Positions 31,660-43,773 of a DNA stretch of 64,000 nt are shown here, one piece after another. Every line of letters starts with the position of its first letter. Positions within the stretch are counted from its first letter, which is position 1. Origin of the DNA: Devosia sp. A8/3-2 (GTDB lineage: Bacteria > Pseudomonadota > Alphaproteobacteria > Rhizobiales > Devosiaceae); contig CP104974.1 in assembly GCA_025452255.1 (NCBI GenBank), forward strand, positions 186,001-250,000, in the 5' to 3' direction. The notes under the pieces were generated by a model. That model worked only from the letters and a program-made list of their open reading frames with translations. It was not told the origin of the DNA and ran no database searches. A program made the translations under genes and the position numbers.

Positions 31660-32160
31660 TCACGCAGCCTTCGGGGTAAACTTCAGCGCCACGCCATTGA
31701 TGCAATAGCGCAGCCCGGTGGGGGCAGGGCCGTCGTTGAAGACGTGACCTTGATGGCCGCCACAATTGGAGCAGAACACCGCGGTGCGGCTCATGCCGAA
31801 GCTGTTGTCGGTGACCGAGCCGATGGCGCCGGTGATGAAGGTATAGAAGCTGGGCCAGCCGGTGCCGCTCTCGAATTTGGTTTCCGAGGCGAAGAGGGCC
31901 TGATCGCACCCGGCGCAGGAAAAAGTGCCGGCGCGGTGCTCGTCATTAAGGGGGAGGTGAAGGGGCGCTCGGTGCCTTCGTGGCGCAGCACGTCATAGGC
32001 TTCGGGCGAGAGCACGGCTTTCCATTCCGCATCGCTGAGCTTGAAGGGGGAAATCTGCCTCGGCTGCCACGGAACTGCCCATGGGGCGAAACAGCGCGAT
32101 GGCGGAAAGGGCGGCGATAGCACCGCCGCCAAGCAGGAGATTGCGACGATCGACAGCCAT
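31660..32160 (-). CDS. msrB: Exported peptide-methionine (R)-S-oxide reductase
   Basis: Repairs oxidised methionine. The N-terminus [24 protein letters not shown] looks like a twin-arginine signal, so the enzyme probably acts in the periplasm. Zinc cysteines are in CAGCDQALF and [20 protein letters not shown] and catalytic [11 protein letters not shown] follow. About 166 residues. Breaks near 32050 and 31955 are C-run length changes (+1 and -1). Confidence 0.9.
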
Positions 32161-32337
32161 TTTTTGGGTCCCTGATTGGGTGCCCCGCACCTTGACCGTC
32201 GGAGGGGACAGGTTGCGGCGCGAGGCTGGTGACGACCATTGTAGGGCCCACGAGGGCGTAATGGCACGTCAAGGTTTGGTGAAAGGCGCGCGAGCCGCGC
32301 CTTTCTGGACTGTTATTCGTGTTGGCGTTCGCCAAGG

Positions 32338-32899
32338 TTACATCTTGGGGGTCAGCACCTTGTCGATGACGTGGATCACGCCATTGGACTGGATGACGTC
32401 GGCAATGGTGACATTGGCGACAGTGCCATTTTCATCGGTCACGGTGACCTTGCCGTCCTTGGCTTCCAGCGTCAGCTTGCAGCCACCGACCGTATCCACC
32501 GCATGCTTGCCGCCATCGGCTTCCACCATAGAGACGATGTCGGTGGAGAGCGCCTTGGCCGGGATCACGTGACAGGTCAGCACCTTGGTCAGCATGTCCT
32601 TGTTTTCTGGCTTCAGCAGCGTCTCGACGGTGCCGGCGGGCAGGCCCTCAAAGGCTTCATTGGTGGGTGCCAGCACGGTGAAGGGGCCGGGGCCGGACAG
32701 GGTCTCCACCGGGCCGGCGGCTTTGACGGCGGCAACCGTGGGTGGTGTGATCGGCCGAGTTCACGGCATTTTCGACAATGTTCTTGTCGGCGAACATGGC
32801 AGCGCCGCCAACCATCGGATTGTCTCGGGCGAAAGCGGCAGAGCCGGCGCCGACGGACAGCATGGCGGCAAGGCAAAGAGCGCGCAGAGAGAGTTTCAT
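32338..32899 (-). CDS. Fasciclin (FAS1) domain secreted protein
   Basis: About 187 residues: signal peptide (SLRALCLAAMLSVGAGSAAFA), then one FAS1 domain with GPGPFTVLAPTNEAFEGLPAGTVETLL, LTKVLTCHVIPAKAL, ANVTIADVIQSNGVIHVIDKVL. FAS1 proteins mediate adhesion or matrix interactions. One break near 32752. It lies 86 bases downstream of the anti-sigma gene on the same strand, an arrangement suggesting control by the adjacent ECF sigma factor. Confidence 0.88.
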
Positions 32900-32984
32900 T
32901 TGGGTTTGGTCCTTCCTCATTTTTTTGTTCCCTTGATCGGCCGGGACATGAGGAAGTACGGAGGCCCGCCAAAATAAGTTTCAG

Positions 32985-33701
32985 CTAAATCTGCTGCACC
33001 GCGCCCTTGGCCACGATGGGGCCGGTCGGCGCGCCGCTGGGCGAGCCACCCTTAGGTTCGAGCGTGATGGCCAGCACCGAGCCCTCGCCCCAGCCCGCCA
33101 TGACCTCGGGGGTAATCGAGACCGTGCTGCGCTGATTGGCCGGAATGACCCCCATGGAGACGGGATTATTGCCGCCCTGGATGGCCCAGAGCTCGAAATC
33201 CTTTTCTGGCACGGCATCGCCCGAGAGCGCAGATCAGCCGGACTCGGCCGGTGCCGTCATAAAGCGCAACGAATTTGACATTGCTGCCCTCTTCCTCGAG
33301 CGCGGCGACCAATTGGGTGGTGAGGCTTGAGACATCGGGGCGAGGCTGCAGCAGGTTGAAACCGATAGCAGCCACTGCAACCGCCGGGGCGCCCGCGGCG
33401 ATGGATCGCCAGACCAGCAGACTCTCCCAGAAGCCGGATTTGGTCGTTGTATTGGCATCGCCAAAGCGCGCGCCTCGATGCCGGCCCAGAGCCGGTCGGG
33501 CACGGGGACTTCCTCATAGCCCTCATTGAGGGCAGCAAAGCGGGTCACCCAGAAATCGCGTTCGGCGCGCAGGGCCTGATCATTCTCGATCAGGCGGTGC
33601 ACGCGATCGTGCTCGGCGGGCGAGAGCAGGCCGAGCACGTATTCGGCGACCGAGGCATTGCGCCCGCCATCGCCCCCATCCATGTCATCGCTCGTGCTCA
33701 T
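32985..33701 (-). CDS. Anti-sigma factor (RskA-like)
   Basis: Membrane anti-sigma factor predicted to hold the adjacent ECF sigma factor inactive. N-terminal cytoplasmic domain VAEYVLGLLSPAEHDRVHRLI, a membrane segment near AAGAPAVAVAAIGFNLL, and a C-terminal RskA domain (FVALYDGTGRVRL, DFELWAIQGGNNPVSMGVIP, VLAITLEPKGGSPSGAPTGP). About 238 residues. Breaks near 33468 (two extra bases in a GCGC run) and at 33231 (CAGA for CGA). The start overlaps the sigma gene by ATGA. Confidence 0.87.
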
Positions 33702-34250
33702 GCCGTCAGACACTCTCTTAGCTTCAAAAGGCTCCGGCGGAGCCAGAGTTCGCATCGTATTCAAAGGCACGGCATAGCGCTGCGCCAGCTCGTCATAGCT
33801 ATAGCCATCCAGATAGGCGCCCCGCACGGCCTCGGCGCGGTCGGGCTCCAGCGTTGCGAGGCAACGCTCGATCCGTCCGCGCTCCCGGCTATCGGCCGTC
33901 GCCCGCTCCGGCGAGGGGCCGGCATCGGGGATTTCCAGCGCCACATCGATTTCGTCGGCCCCGGGCCGGCGGGCACGCAGGATGTCGAGCGCATGATTGC
34001 GCGCCACCGCTACCAGCCAGCTAATCGGGCTGGTATCACCCGCCACATAGCGATCGGCACGCTGCCAGATTTTGACATAGACCTCCTGAATGGCTTCTTC
34101 GGCCTCCGATCGGTCTTTCAAGATACGCAGCACTACCCCGAAGAGTTTCGCGCTGGTGCGGTCATAAAGCGCCTGAAAGGCCGCGCGATCACGCAGGGCG
34201 CAGCGCGCTATCAGGTCGGCGACCTCTCGGCTGGGGGCCTGCATGGCCAT
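33698..34250 (-). CDS. ECF RNA polymerase sigma factor (SigK/RskA-linked type)
   Basis: Region 2 [44 protein letters not shown] (DNA melting and core binding) and region 4 [44 protein letters not shown] (-35 recognition) are clear. About 184 residues. A break near 33753 (ACTCTGG for ACCTGG) restores the C-terminus and moves the stop into overlap with the anti-sigma start. ATG 34250 or 34244 may be used. Confidence 0.9.
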
Positions 34251-34446
34251 GAATTTTACGTGCCTCCTCCGCAGCGAACCGGACGGCGCCTGTGCCGCGC
34301 TTTTGTCTGGTATCTCCACAACGCTACAGATTGAAAAATGGATCAATGGCTGTTTACAGCCACAAGCGTCTTTTCCTTTGCATCAGCATGCTCTAGACCC
34401 GTGCACGTCTTTTTATAGCCGCTTTGCGAGGGGATTGGGTCTGCCC

Positions 34447-35348
34447 ATGACACAGGATACGCCTTCCACCGACCGGTTCTCCCACGATGCTGGCATTCTT
34501 GCACAGGCGCTGCCCTATATGCAGCGCTATGAGGGCAAGACAGTCGTCGTGAAATATGGCGGCCATGCCATGGGCGATGCCCAGCTGGGCCGAGCCTTTG
34601 CCCACGACATCGCCTTGCTCAAGCAGTCCAAGGTCAACCCCATCGTGGTGCATGGCGGGGGCCGCAGATTGCTTCGATGCTGAAAAACCTCGGCATTGAA
34701 TCCAAGTTCGAGAGCGGGTTGCGCGTGACCGATGCGCGGACCATGGAAATCGTCGAAATGGTGCTGGCCGGCTCGATCAACAAGGAGATCGTGGCGCTGA
34801 TCAATGCCGAAGGCGAGTGGGCCATTGGCCTGTGCGGCAAGGACGGCAATATGGTGTTTGCCAAAAAGGCCGAGAAAAAGGTCAAGGACCCCGGCTCCAA
34901 TATCGAGCGCGTGCTCGATCTGGGCTTTGTGGGCGAGCCGGTCGAAGTCGATCGCACGCTGCTCGACCTGCTGGCCCGCTCCGAGATGATCCCGGTGATC
35001 GCGCCGGTGGCACCCGGCCACGATGGCAATACCTACAATATCAATGCCGATACCTTTGCTGGCGCCATTGCCGGCTCGCTGGGCGCCAAGCGCCTGCTGT
35101 TCCTGACCGATGTGCCCGGGGTGCTCGACAAGGACGGCAAGCTCATCCCCGAGCTCTCGGTGCGCGAAGCCAAGGAGCTGATTGCCGATGGCACCATTTC
35201 GGGCGGCATGATCCCCAAGGTGGAAACCTGCCCGGAAGCGCTCGAAAATGGTGTGGAGGGTGTCGTGATCCTCAACGGCAAGATGCCCCATGTGGTGCTG
35301 GTCGAGCTGTTCACCGAGTTCGGCGCCGGCACGCTGATCGTGCGCTAA
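34447..35348 (+). CDS. argB: Acetylglutamate kinase
   Basis: Second step of arginine synthesis, phosphorylating N-acetylglutamate. Landmarks: [79 protein letters not shown], and the C-terminal [11 protein letters not shown]. About 301 residues. One break near 34669 (C-run one short) right after VVHGGG. Start at ATG 34447. Confidence 0.95.
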
Positions 35349-35368
35349 CCCCTCCCCCACGGGACAAG

Positions 35369-35400
35369 AAAAGGCCGCCCAATGGGCGGCCTTTGTTTTT
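35369..35400. terminator. Rho-independent terminator after argB, probably bidirectional
   Basis: AAGGCCGCCC (35371-35380) pairs with GGGCGGCCTT (35384-35393); TTTGTTTTT follows and AAAA precedes, so it can end both argB and the converging efflux gene. Confidence 0.85.
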
Positions 35401-35403
35401 GCA

Positions 35404-36617
35404 TCACACCTCGATGGGCACATGCCGGGCTGGAGCGCCCCGGCCATGCCCCTGCCCGCCGCCCCTCTTGAAGAAGGGCACCAGCAGCAGCACCAGCAGG
35501 AAACTGCCCACCTGATACCAGAGGGCAAAGCTGGCGGCGTCGGTAAAGACAGCGTGCTGGCTATTGCCCGCGGCAAAGCCGGTGGCGAGCGAGCCGAAGA
35601 ACATTTCGCCCACCAAAGCCACGCCCAGCGCGCCGCCCACCTGCTGGAAAGGCCTGCAGCGCGCCCGAGCCGGCCCCAGCATCGCGATGGGGCACATTGC
35701 AGGAAGATCGAAATCACCATGAACATGCCCGGAATGCCGGAGGAAAACACGGTGATGACGAAGGCGCCGAACATGAAATCGCGGTTGGCGATGAGGTCGA
35801 AATTGAGCAATTGCGGCAGGCCGGCCTTGGCCCGGGCGCGGGTCCACAATACGAAGGCCACCAGCAGCACAAAGCCGGAGGCGATCATGGCGAAAGCCCA
35901 GAGCGGCCAGCCATAGGCGCGGCCTTCAATGATCGGGAACACGACGCAGACCAAGCCCAGCCCGAACAGCACGATGCCCACGAAATCGTTCTTGAGCGCG
36001 GAATGGCCGGGCAGGCGCAGGATCAGGAAATAACCGGCAATGACGGCGGCAATGCCAACCGGGATATTGACGAGGAAAATCGGCTGCCAATCCATGCCGA
36101 AGAGCTGCGCCGAAATCAGCACGCCACCCAGAATGGGGCCGCATACTGCAGCGAGCCCCGCCGAAAGGCCGAACAGCGAGAAGGCTCGGCCGCGCTCATG
36201 CGGGGGAAGGTGACGGTGGCAATGGCCAGCACCTGCGGCGTCATCATGGCGCCGGCCGTGCCCCGGATCACCCGGGCAATGATCAGAAATTCGATATTGG
36301 GCGAGAGCCCGCACAGCGCGGACGCGGCGGTGAAACCGGCAACGCCCCAGAGGAACATATGGGTGCGGCCCACAATATCGCCGAGCCGGCCAAAGGGCAG
36401 CAGCCCCAGCGCGAAGGCCAGCACATAGGCAGCGATGACCCATTCGATCTGGCTATCGGTGGCGCCTGAGCCCTCGCGCATCGAAGGCAAAGCGACATTG
36501 ACGATGGTCACATCGATCAGGTTCATGAAATTGGCGATGAGCAGAATGAACAGAGCCAGCCAGCGGCGTGGGTCGGGTGCGGCCTCGGGCTGGGTGGCTG
36601 TGGGTGTCAGCGGACAT
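35404..36617 (-). CDS. MFS efflux transporter, DHA2/EmrB family, internally shortened
   Basis: Landmarks of 14-helix drug exporters: NFMNLIDVTIVNVALPSM, WVIAAYVLAFALGLLPFGRLGDIVGR, GPILGGVL, WQPIFLVNIPVG, and near the end FQQVGGALGVALVGEMFF. Total coding length is about 400 residues, whereas the family usually has 470-520. After FMVISIFLQ the sequence jumps almost at once to GSGALQAFQQVGG, so roughly 100 residues (several helices) are missing near 35700. Breaks also near 36612, 36195 and 35665. It starts 6 bases after a TetR gene on the same strand. Confidence 0.75.
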
Positions 36618-36623
36618 GGAGAT

Positions 36624-37236
36624 TTATCCTTGCAGAGTATTTGGGGGTAGGAAAGCGCGCTCCAGTTCGGCCAGCATGCGGTCGAGGTCGGATTGCGAAT
36701 GGGTGGAATGGCGCCAGCAGTCGGACAGCGCGCCGGTGGTGATCATGGCCGCCGCTTCCGGATCTAGGTCAGAACGGAACGAGCCGTCGGTCAGGCCAAG
36801 GCGAAACAGGTCGGTAATCTGATTGCGCCAGAACCAATAGACCGGAAGCATGATCTCGGCCACGACGGCATCGCGCCGTGCCCGCTCGATCAGCTCGGTC
36901 AGAATGATGATGAGCTCCGGCATGTCGTGGACGCTCTCACGGAAATCGTCGAATTCCATGTGCAACTGCTGCAATGCCGTCTTGCCGTCGCGCGGGTGCC
37001 GCAGCGATTGAGCGCGAAAGTCGGCACGAATGCTTTCTGCGACCAGCGCGATCAGCGCCTCCTTGGAGGGCACATGATAATGCAGCGTCGCAACATTGAT
37101 GCCGACGCGCCGCGATATCGCGGGTGCGCAGACCCTCGAGCCCCTTTTCGATAATGATGGCGCGTGCCGCCGCCGCAATGGCCAGCCGCCGGTCGTCACC
37201 GCTTTCGCGTCTGGCGCTGATCTGTTCCAGAGTCAT
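36624..37236 (-). CDS. TetR-family transcriptional regulator
   Basis: N-terminal helix-turn-helix (AIAAAARAIIIEKGLEGLRTRDIARRVGINVATLHYHVPSKEALIALV split by a break near 37118, where two bases of a CGCG run are lost), then an all-helical ligand domain. About 205 residues. It precedes the DHA2 efflux gene by 6 bases and is its likely local repressor. Confidence 0.87.
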
Positions 37237-37349
37237 GGGCCATCCCTAGTTTTCGCGGATGGCTATAAACCTGATTTTAGCGCCAATCAATCATTTGATT
37301 GAGAATATTTGGTGACAGTGGAAACTCGGTTATTGCAGGCGATTTGGGG

Positions 37350-37946
37350 TCAGCAGGTCATTGCCGCTTGAACGGCCCGAGCGACGTCTTCGGCAGGAGC
37401 GGTCAGAAACAACCAGCATATCCCCCTCTTGCCGGTAGCGCGCAAAACGCTCGTGGAACTTGGCGGTTTCTGCTTTCCCGCTCAAGACCAAAACCGCGCT
37501 TGAGCTGGCGTTCCACCACCAACGCGGTGGCATGATCGATATCGAGCGAGGGCAGCAGGGTGATGCCGTAGCCGGTGCGGATCAATGCGCGGGCACAGGC
37601 ATAATCAGCTCGATTGAGGGTTGGCGGCCGGAAGCCCGATGCGGTGACGAAGACTATGGGCGCCTCGGCGCGCGAGCAGCCGCTGCGCCAGGAGCAGATT
37701 TTCGGCCCGATACTTCTCGTAGCTATTCTCGTGAATGAAACGGCCAATCTCGGCGATGTCCTTGCAGAATTCCAGATCGAGATCGATCATTGGCCAATCC
37801 AGCCGCGCTGCCAGCGCGACGCCAAGGGTCGACTTCCCAACCCCACCCGGCCCCAGCAGGAAGATTTTTTCGCCGGCCTGCCGAGGCCGACGAATCTCGA
37901 TCTGTGGATGCTGCGACCTCTCGGTCTTCAACCTATTGCTCGACAT
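37350..37946 (-). CDS. Shikimate kinase-like P-loop kinase
   Basis: About 199 residues. P-loop FLLGPGGVGKSTLG, the DLDLEFCKDI segment matching shikimate-binding DxD, KYRAENLLL, and a C-terminal lid-like part (RQLKRGFGLERESETAKFHERFARYRQEGDMLVV). The GGG motif usual in AroK is replaced by TASGF, so substrate identity is uncertain. Breaks near 37655 (GCGC loss), at 37471 (TTTCTG for TTTCG) and near 37403. The start lies inside the end of the upstream secreted-protein gene. Confidence 0.68.
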
Positions 37947-38349
37947 ACGGCGAGGTGCCGCCCGAGCTGTCATTAGTGTGCTCGATCAGCACATCGCACA
38001 AGCACGCCTCGTCGGTGCAGGCGTCGCGGTCCTCGATGAAGGTGCCATAGCGTGGCGGATTGGCGTGATTGGTCTCGGTGCCTGTGGCATTTTCGTAGGC
38101 ATAGACCGAGGCGATGTCGTCCAGCCGCCCCATGCGCCAGAGGTCCGAATTGGCATCACCGATCGAGTCGCACATCAGGATGTGAGCCGGAATGGTGGGC
38201 GCGTCGCAGCTAATGTCGGACAGCACGTCGTCATAGAAGTCCTCCATTTCGGCAATGCGCTTTTCAACTGCGGGCATATCCACGCCGCAGGATTGTGCGA
38301 AGGCCATTTGGGGGATTGCGAGAAGCAGCAGCGTGAGAGGCAGGCGCAT
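37933..38349 (-). CDS. Secreted cysteine-containing hypothetical protein
   Basis: 138 residues, frame-intact. Clear signal peptide MRLPLTLLLLAIPQMAFA, mature part with six cysteines (SCGVDM, ISCDAP, ILMCDS, DACTDEACLCD), suggesting disulfide bonding in the periplasm. No family recognised. Its 3' end overlaps the shikimate-kinase-like gene by 14 bases, so the two are likely co-transcribed. Confidence 0.7.
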   Translation of the reverse strand: MRLPLTLLLLAIPQMAFAQSCGVDMPAVEKRIAEMEDFYDDVLSDISCDAPTIPAHILMCDSIGDANSDLWRMGRLDDIASVYAYENATGTETNHANPPRYGTFIEDRDACTDEACLCDVLIEHTNDSSGGTSPYVEQ

Positions 38350-38539
38350 CGGAATGTCCTTGTTGGCTCAGGGCCGTTGATATTCGAGATCAGTTTAGTG
38401 GCATATTTTGGCGCTTTCTTCAGCCCCACCCCAATATTTCCACGGCGGCAACCGGGCCGCGGACGCTTCGGCCCGTACCGACCTTGACAAGCGGCCGATC
38501 TGCGAGCCCCTCTGCCGCCAGACCACCGGAGTGCCGCCC

Positions 38540-40062
<1,523 letters not shown>

Positions 40063-40245
40063 TCGCCCACTTCGTCACACAATCGTCGCCGCTATTATGC
40101 CGGGATAAACCAGCAATGGCTTTTGCGGGCGCATTTCCGCCCATAATCGATTGCAATGGAGACACTTAGAACCCATCTGCACCACAAGCCAGCGGTTCCC
40201 CCGGAGCCGGTTACCATAAACAATATCGACAACAAGCCGGAGACG

Positions 40246-41468
40246 ATGATGAGGATAACCAAGAGCGTAAGCCTGATGCTGCTGGCCGGTGTGGCCAGTA
40301 TCGGGGTGGTGCAGCCTTCCATGGCGCTGGAAGCCCGAGCTTTCTGGACCGGGTCGCCCTGGTCTACAAATCCATAGGCTATGATCTCACCTTCGGCGAA
40401 GGCCGGGTCGAGGGCGACACCGTGATCGCCACCGGGGTCAAGGCTGGCGTTGCCGGGCTCGACACGTTCGACTTCCCCGAGGAAATCACCTTTTCCGGCA
40501 TTACCGAGCGCGACGATGGCGGCTATCTGGTGGATGAAGTTTCCATCCCCGATGTCGATACCGATTTCGCCAAGAAGCCGGCCGGCCATGTGACGCTGTC
40601 CGACATCAGACTAGAAGGCCTCTATCTGCCGGGTGGGGAAACCGTGCCGGCCGAGGCGCTGCTGCAGCTGGTAACCTCGATCAGCACCGGCCCCCTCTCG
40701 GTGACCCGTGATGGCCGGGAGGTTTTCTCCTATCAGTCCTTCCTCGCCGGTTCGACCTTTACCCCCGCGCAGGGCGAGCCGATCACCGACCTAACCTCGC
40801 AGATGGACATTACCGGCCTCAATGTCGATCTCTCCACCGTCAAGGAAGAAGACCCTTCCGCCGGTGCGGTCATCGAAGCTTTGGGCCTTGAAAGCCTTTC
40901 GGGCAATATCAACCAGCACCTGACCCGGTCGATGGCCGACGGTCACATGGTGATGGATCAGTTCCTGCTCGATTTCGCCGATGTGGGCAAGCTCGACATC
41001 AATCTCGATGTCACCGGCCTCACCCCGGCAGCCCTCGAGCAACTCTATGCAATGCAGGCCGCCGCTTCGGTGAGCGATCCGACCACCGAAGAAGCCCAGT
41101 CCGCCCAGATGATGGCCGGCATGCAGCTGATGCAGGCCATTTCCATCGTCTCGGCCAAGGTGCGCTATGACGATGCTTCGCTCGCCGGCAAGCTGCTCGA
41201 CTTCTTCGCCAGCCAGTCGGGCGGCGACCGCGCCACCTTCGTTGCCGGCCTCAAGAGCATGCTGCCGACCCTGATCGACCAGAGCGGCATTCCCACGCTC
41301 AAGGATGTGGTGGTGCCCCCGGTTTCCGCGTTCCTCGATGATCCGCAGAGCCTTGAAGTGACCGTCCAGCCGGAAAACCCGACCACCCTTTTGGTGCTGA
41401 CCGCTGCTGCGGCCAACCCTGCCGGGCTGATCGCCGCGCTGGGCCTTGCGATCACCGCCAACGAATAA
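40246..41468 (+). CDS. Secreted hypothetical protein
   Basis: About 408 residues with a signal peptide (SLMLLAGVASIGVVQPSMALEA). The mature protein alternates acidic beta-like segments (LTFGEGRVEGDTVIATG, FDFPEEITFSGI) with a helical Met-rich part (MMAGMQLMQAISIVSAKVRYDD). Its composition (acidic, Gly/Asp-rich, few Cys) suits a periplasmic or surface protein. No family recognised. One break near 40340, just after the signal peptide. No neighbouring gene suggests a role. Confidence 0.65.
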
Positions 41469-41548
41469 TCGCTTCGGGCGGTCCGTATCGCGGGCCGCCC
41501 ACTCAAGTGTTAGGTGAAACCGTCACGGTTTTGCACTATATTGGGGCG

Positions 41549-42254
41549 ATGAATGACATGACGCCCCCTCCCGTTCGCAGCCTTTCCCACATTACCGATT
41601 GGGTCTTCGACCTCGACAACACGCTTTACCCGCGTGAGTGCAATCTCTTCAGCGCAGATCGATGTACGCATCACCAACTATGTGATGGACCTGACCAAGC
41701 TGGATTTTGAGGCGGCACGGGCGCTGCAGAAGACCTATTACCACGATTTCGGCACGACGCTGAACGGGCTGATGCTGCAGCACGAGGTCGATCCCGACCA
41801 TTTCCTCGCCAGCGTGCATGCCATCGATTATTCCCCGGTTGCCGCGCACCCCGATCTGGTGGCGGCGATCCGCGACTTGCCGGGCCGCAAGTTCATCCTC
41901 ACCAATGGCGATGTCGGCCATGCCCGCTCGGTACTCGCCCGGCTGGGCGGCGCGGACCTGTTCGAGCAGGTCTACGACATCCGCGCCATGACCTATGTGC
42001 CCAAGCCGCATCGCGAGGCCTATGCGGGGTTCTTTGCTGCCCATGGTGTCGATCCGACCAGCGCCGTGATGTTCGATGACCTCGAAAAGAACCCGGTCGT
42101 GCCGCACGAAATGGGCATGGCCACGGTGCAGGTCGTTGCCGGCCCCGATTACGCCCATGAACAGGTTGATGCCCGGGAACTGGGCCGCGGCGACAGCGCC
42201 CATGTGCATCACATCACTGATGACCTCGCCCGGTTCCTGCGCGAACGCCCGTAG
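41549..42254 (+). CDS. HAD-family pyrimidine 5'-nucleotidase-like hydrolase
   Basis: Catalytic DxD motif VFDLDNTLYP, then LFAQIDVRITNYV, YHDFGTTLNGLM, ILTNGDVGHARSVLARLG (motif II) and VMFDDLEKNPVVPHEMGMATVQV (motif IV). This is the alphaproteobacterial pyrimidine 5'-nucleotidase type of HAD phosphatase. About 234 residues. The break at 41651 reads TTCAGCG where TTCGCG restores frame. Confidence 0.88.
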
Positions 42255-42257
42255 GCC

Positions 42258-42626
42258 CTACATGCTGTTCAGATGCAGGATATTGCCGTCGGGGTCCTTG
42301 AACCAGACCATCTTGAAGTCTCCGGCAATATGGATATCGCCGCGCAGGTCCATGCCCTCGTAATGCTCGAAGCTGACGCCGCGGGCGCGTAGATTGGCGA
42401 CGATGTCCTCGATCTCGCCGCCCACGCCCCAGACCACGGCATTGGCCTTGTTGGTGCCGGCGAAGTCGGATTTGTAGACGACGAGCCCGGTTTTACCGGT
42501 CTTGAATTCCATGACCATGTCGTCGGACTGGATCAGGGCCAGCCCCAGCACATGTTCGTAGAAGTGTCGGGCCCGGGCCATATCGGAGACCGCGACGATG
42601 GCGGCAGAGTCAAAATCCTTGAGCAT
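42258..42626 (-). CDS. VOC (glyoxalase/bleomycin-resistance) family protein
   Basis: 122 residues, frame-intact. Vicinal-oxygen-chelate fold: SDMARARHFYEHVLGLALI, MVMEFKTGKTGLVVYKS, GDIHIAGDFKMVWFKDPDGNILHLNS. Probably metal-dependent; substrate unknown. Converges tail to tail with the HAD gene (3 bases apart). Confidence 0.85.
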   Translation of the reverse strand: MLKDFDSAAIVAVSDMARARHFYEHVLGLALIQSDDMVMEFKTGKTGLVVYKSDFAGTNKANAVVWGVGGEIEDIVANLRARGVSFEHYEGMDLRGDIHIAGDFKMVWFKDPDGNILHLNSM

Positions 42627-42758
42627 GACGAACGCTCCTTGATTGGCTATGCTGATCTAACGCGCCGCCCGGTCTTGGGTTCATTCCCGGCGCACCAGCC
42701 ATCGATTCAACAGGATAAGTGCACGCCCGCCCCGTCGTGCGTGCAGAGGAGCTGCAAT

Positions 42759-43748
42759 ATGGAATATCGCCGTCTCGGAAAATCGGGCCTCAAGGTCAGC
42801 GAAGTCTCACTGGGAAGCTGGGTCACTTTCGGCAAGCAGGTCGATGAGAAGGAAGCCATGGCGCTGATGGGCTCGGCCTATGATGCGGGCATCAATTTCT
42901 TCGACAATGCGGAGGGCTATGAGGCCGGTGAATCCGAGGCTCTAATGGGCGCGGCGCTGGAAAAGCTCGGCTGGGGTCGCGACACCTATGCGGTTTCCTC
43001 CAAGGTGTTCTGGGGTGGGGAAAAGCCCACGCAAAAAGGTCTCTCGCGCAAGCATGTGACCGAAGCCTGCCACGCCGCCCTCAAGCGGCTGCGCGTCGAT
43101 TATCTTGACCTTTACTTCTGCCACCGCCCCGATATCGATACCCCGATCGAGGAAACCGTGTGGGCGATGCATAACCTGATCACCCAAGGCAAAATCCTCT
43201 ATTGGGGCACCTCGGAATGGAGCGCCCAGCAGCTGACCGAAGCTCGGGCCGTGGCCAAGGACCTCAAGATCACCCCGCCCGTGATGGAGCAGCCGCAATA
43301 TAACCTGTTCACCCGCCAGAAGGTGGAGGGCGACTATCTCCCCCTCTATGACCTGATGGGCACAGGCACAACCATCTGGTCCCCGCTCGCCTCGGGCGTG
43401 CTGACCGGCAAATATAATGAGGGCATCCCCGCCGATAGCCGCATGAACCTGCCCGGCTATGAATGGCTCAAGCACAGCTGGGAAAGCGAAGACGGCAAGG
43501 CGCGCCTCGCCAAGGTCAAGCAGCTTGCTGCGTTGAGCAAGGATATCGGCCTGCCGATCCACCACACGGCACTGCTGTGGTGCCTCGACAATCCGCATGT
43601 CTCCACGGTCATCCTGGGCGCCTCGCGCAAGAGCCAGCTCGAGGATAACCTGTCGGCGCTCGACGCCAAGGACAAGCTGACCCCGGACGTGATCGAAAAG
43701 ATCGAGGCAATCATGGGGAATAAGCCGGCCGCACCGCAGCGGTATTGA
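42759..43748 (+). CDS. Aldo-keto reductase (potassium-channel beta-subunit type)
   Basis: 329 residues, frame-intact. Starts MEYRRLGKSGLKVSEVSLGSW; the catalytic Asp and Tyr are in FFDNAEGY, Lys in VSSKVFW, His in LYFCHRPD; NADPH-binding SPLASGVLTGKY and VSTVILGASRKSQLEDN follow. Reduces aldehydes or ketones with NADPH; physiological substrate unknown. The long upstream in-frame extension has no support. Confidence 0.9.
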   Translation: MEYRRLGKSGLKVSEVSLGSWVTFGKQVDEKEAMALMGSAYDAGINFFDNAEGYEAGESEALMGAALEKLGWGRDTYAVSSKVFWGGEKPTQKGLSRKHVTEACHAALKRLRVDYLDLYFCHRPDIDTPIEETVWAMHNLITQGKILYWGTSEWSAQQLTEARAVAKDLKITPPVMEQPQYNLFTRQKVEGDYLPLYDLMGTGTTIWSPLASGVLTGKYNEGIPADSRMNLPGYEWLKHSWESEDGKARLAKVKQLAALSKDIGLPIHHTALLWCLDNPHVSTVILGASRKSQLEDNLSALDAKDKLTPDVIEKIEAIMGNKPAAPQRY

Positions 43749-43773
43749 GGCCAAGCCGGAGCTTGGCGTTTCG

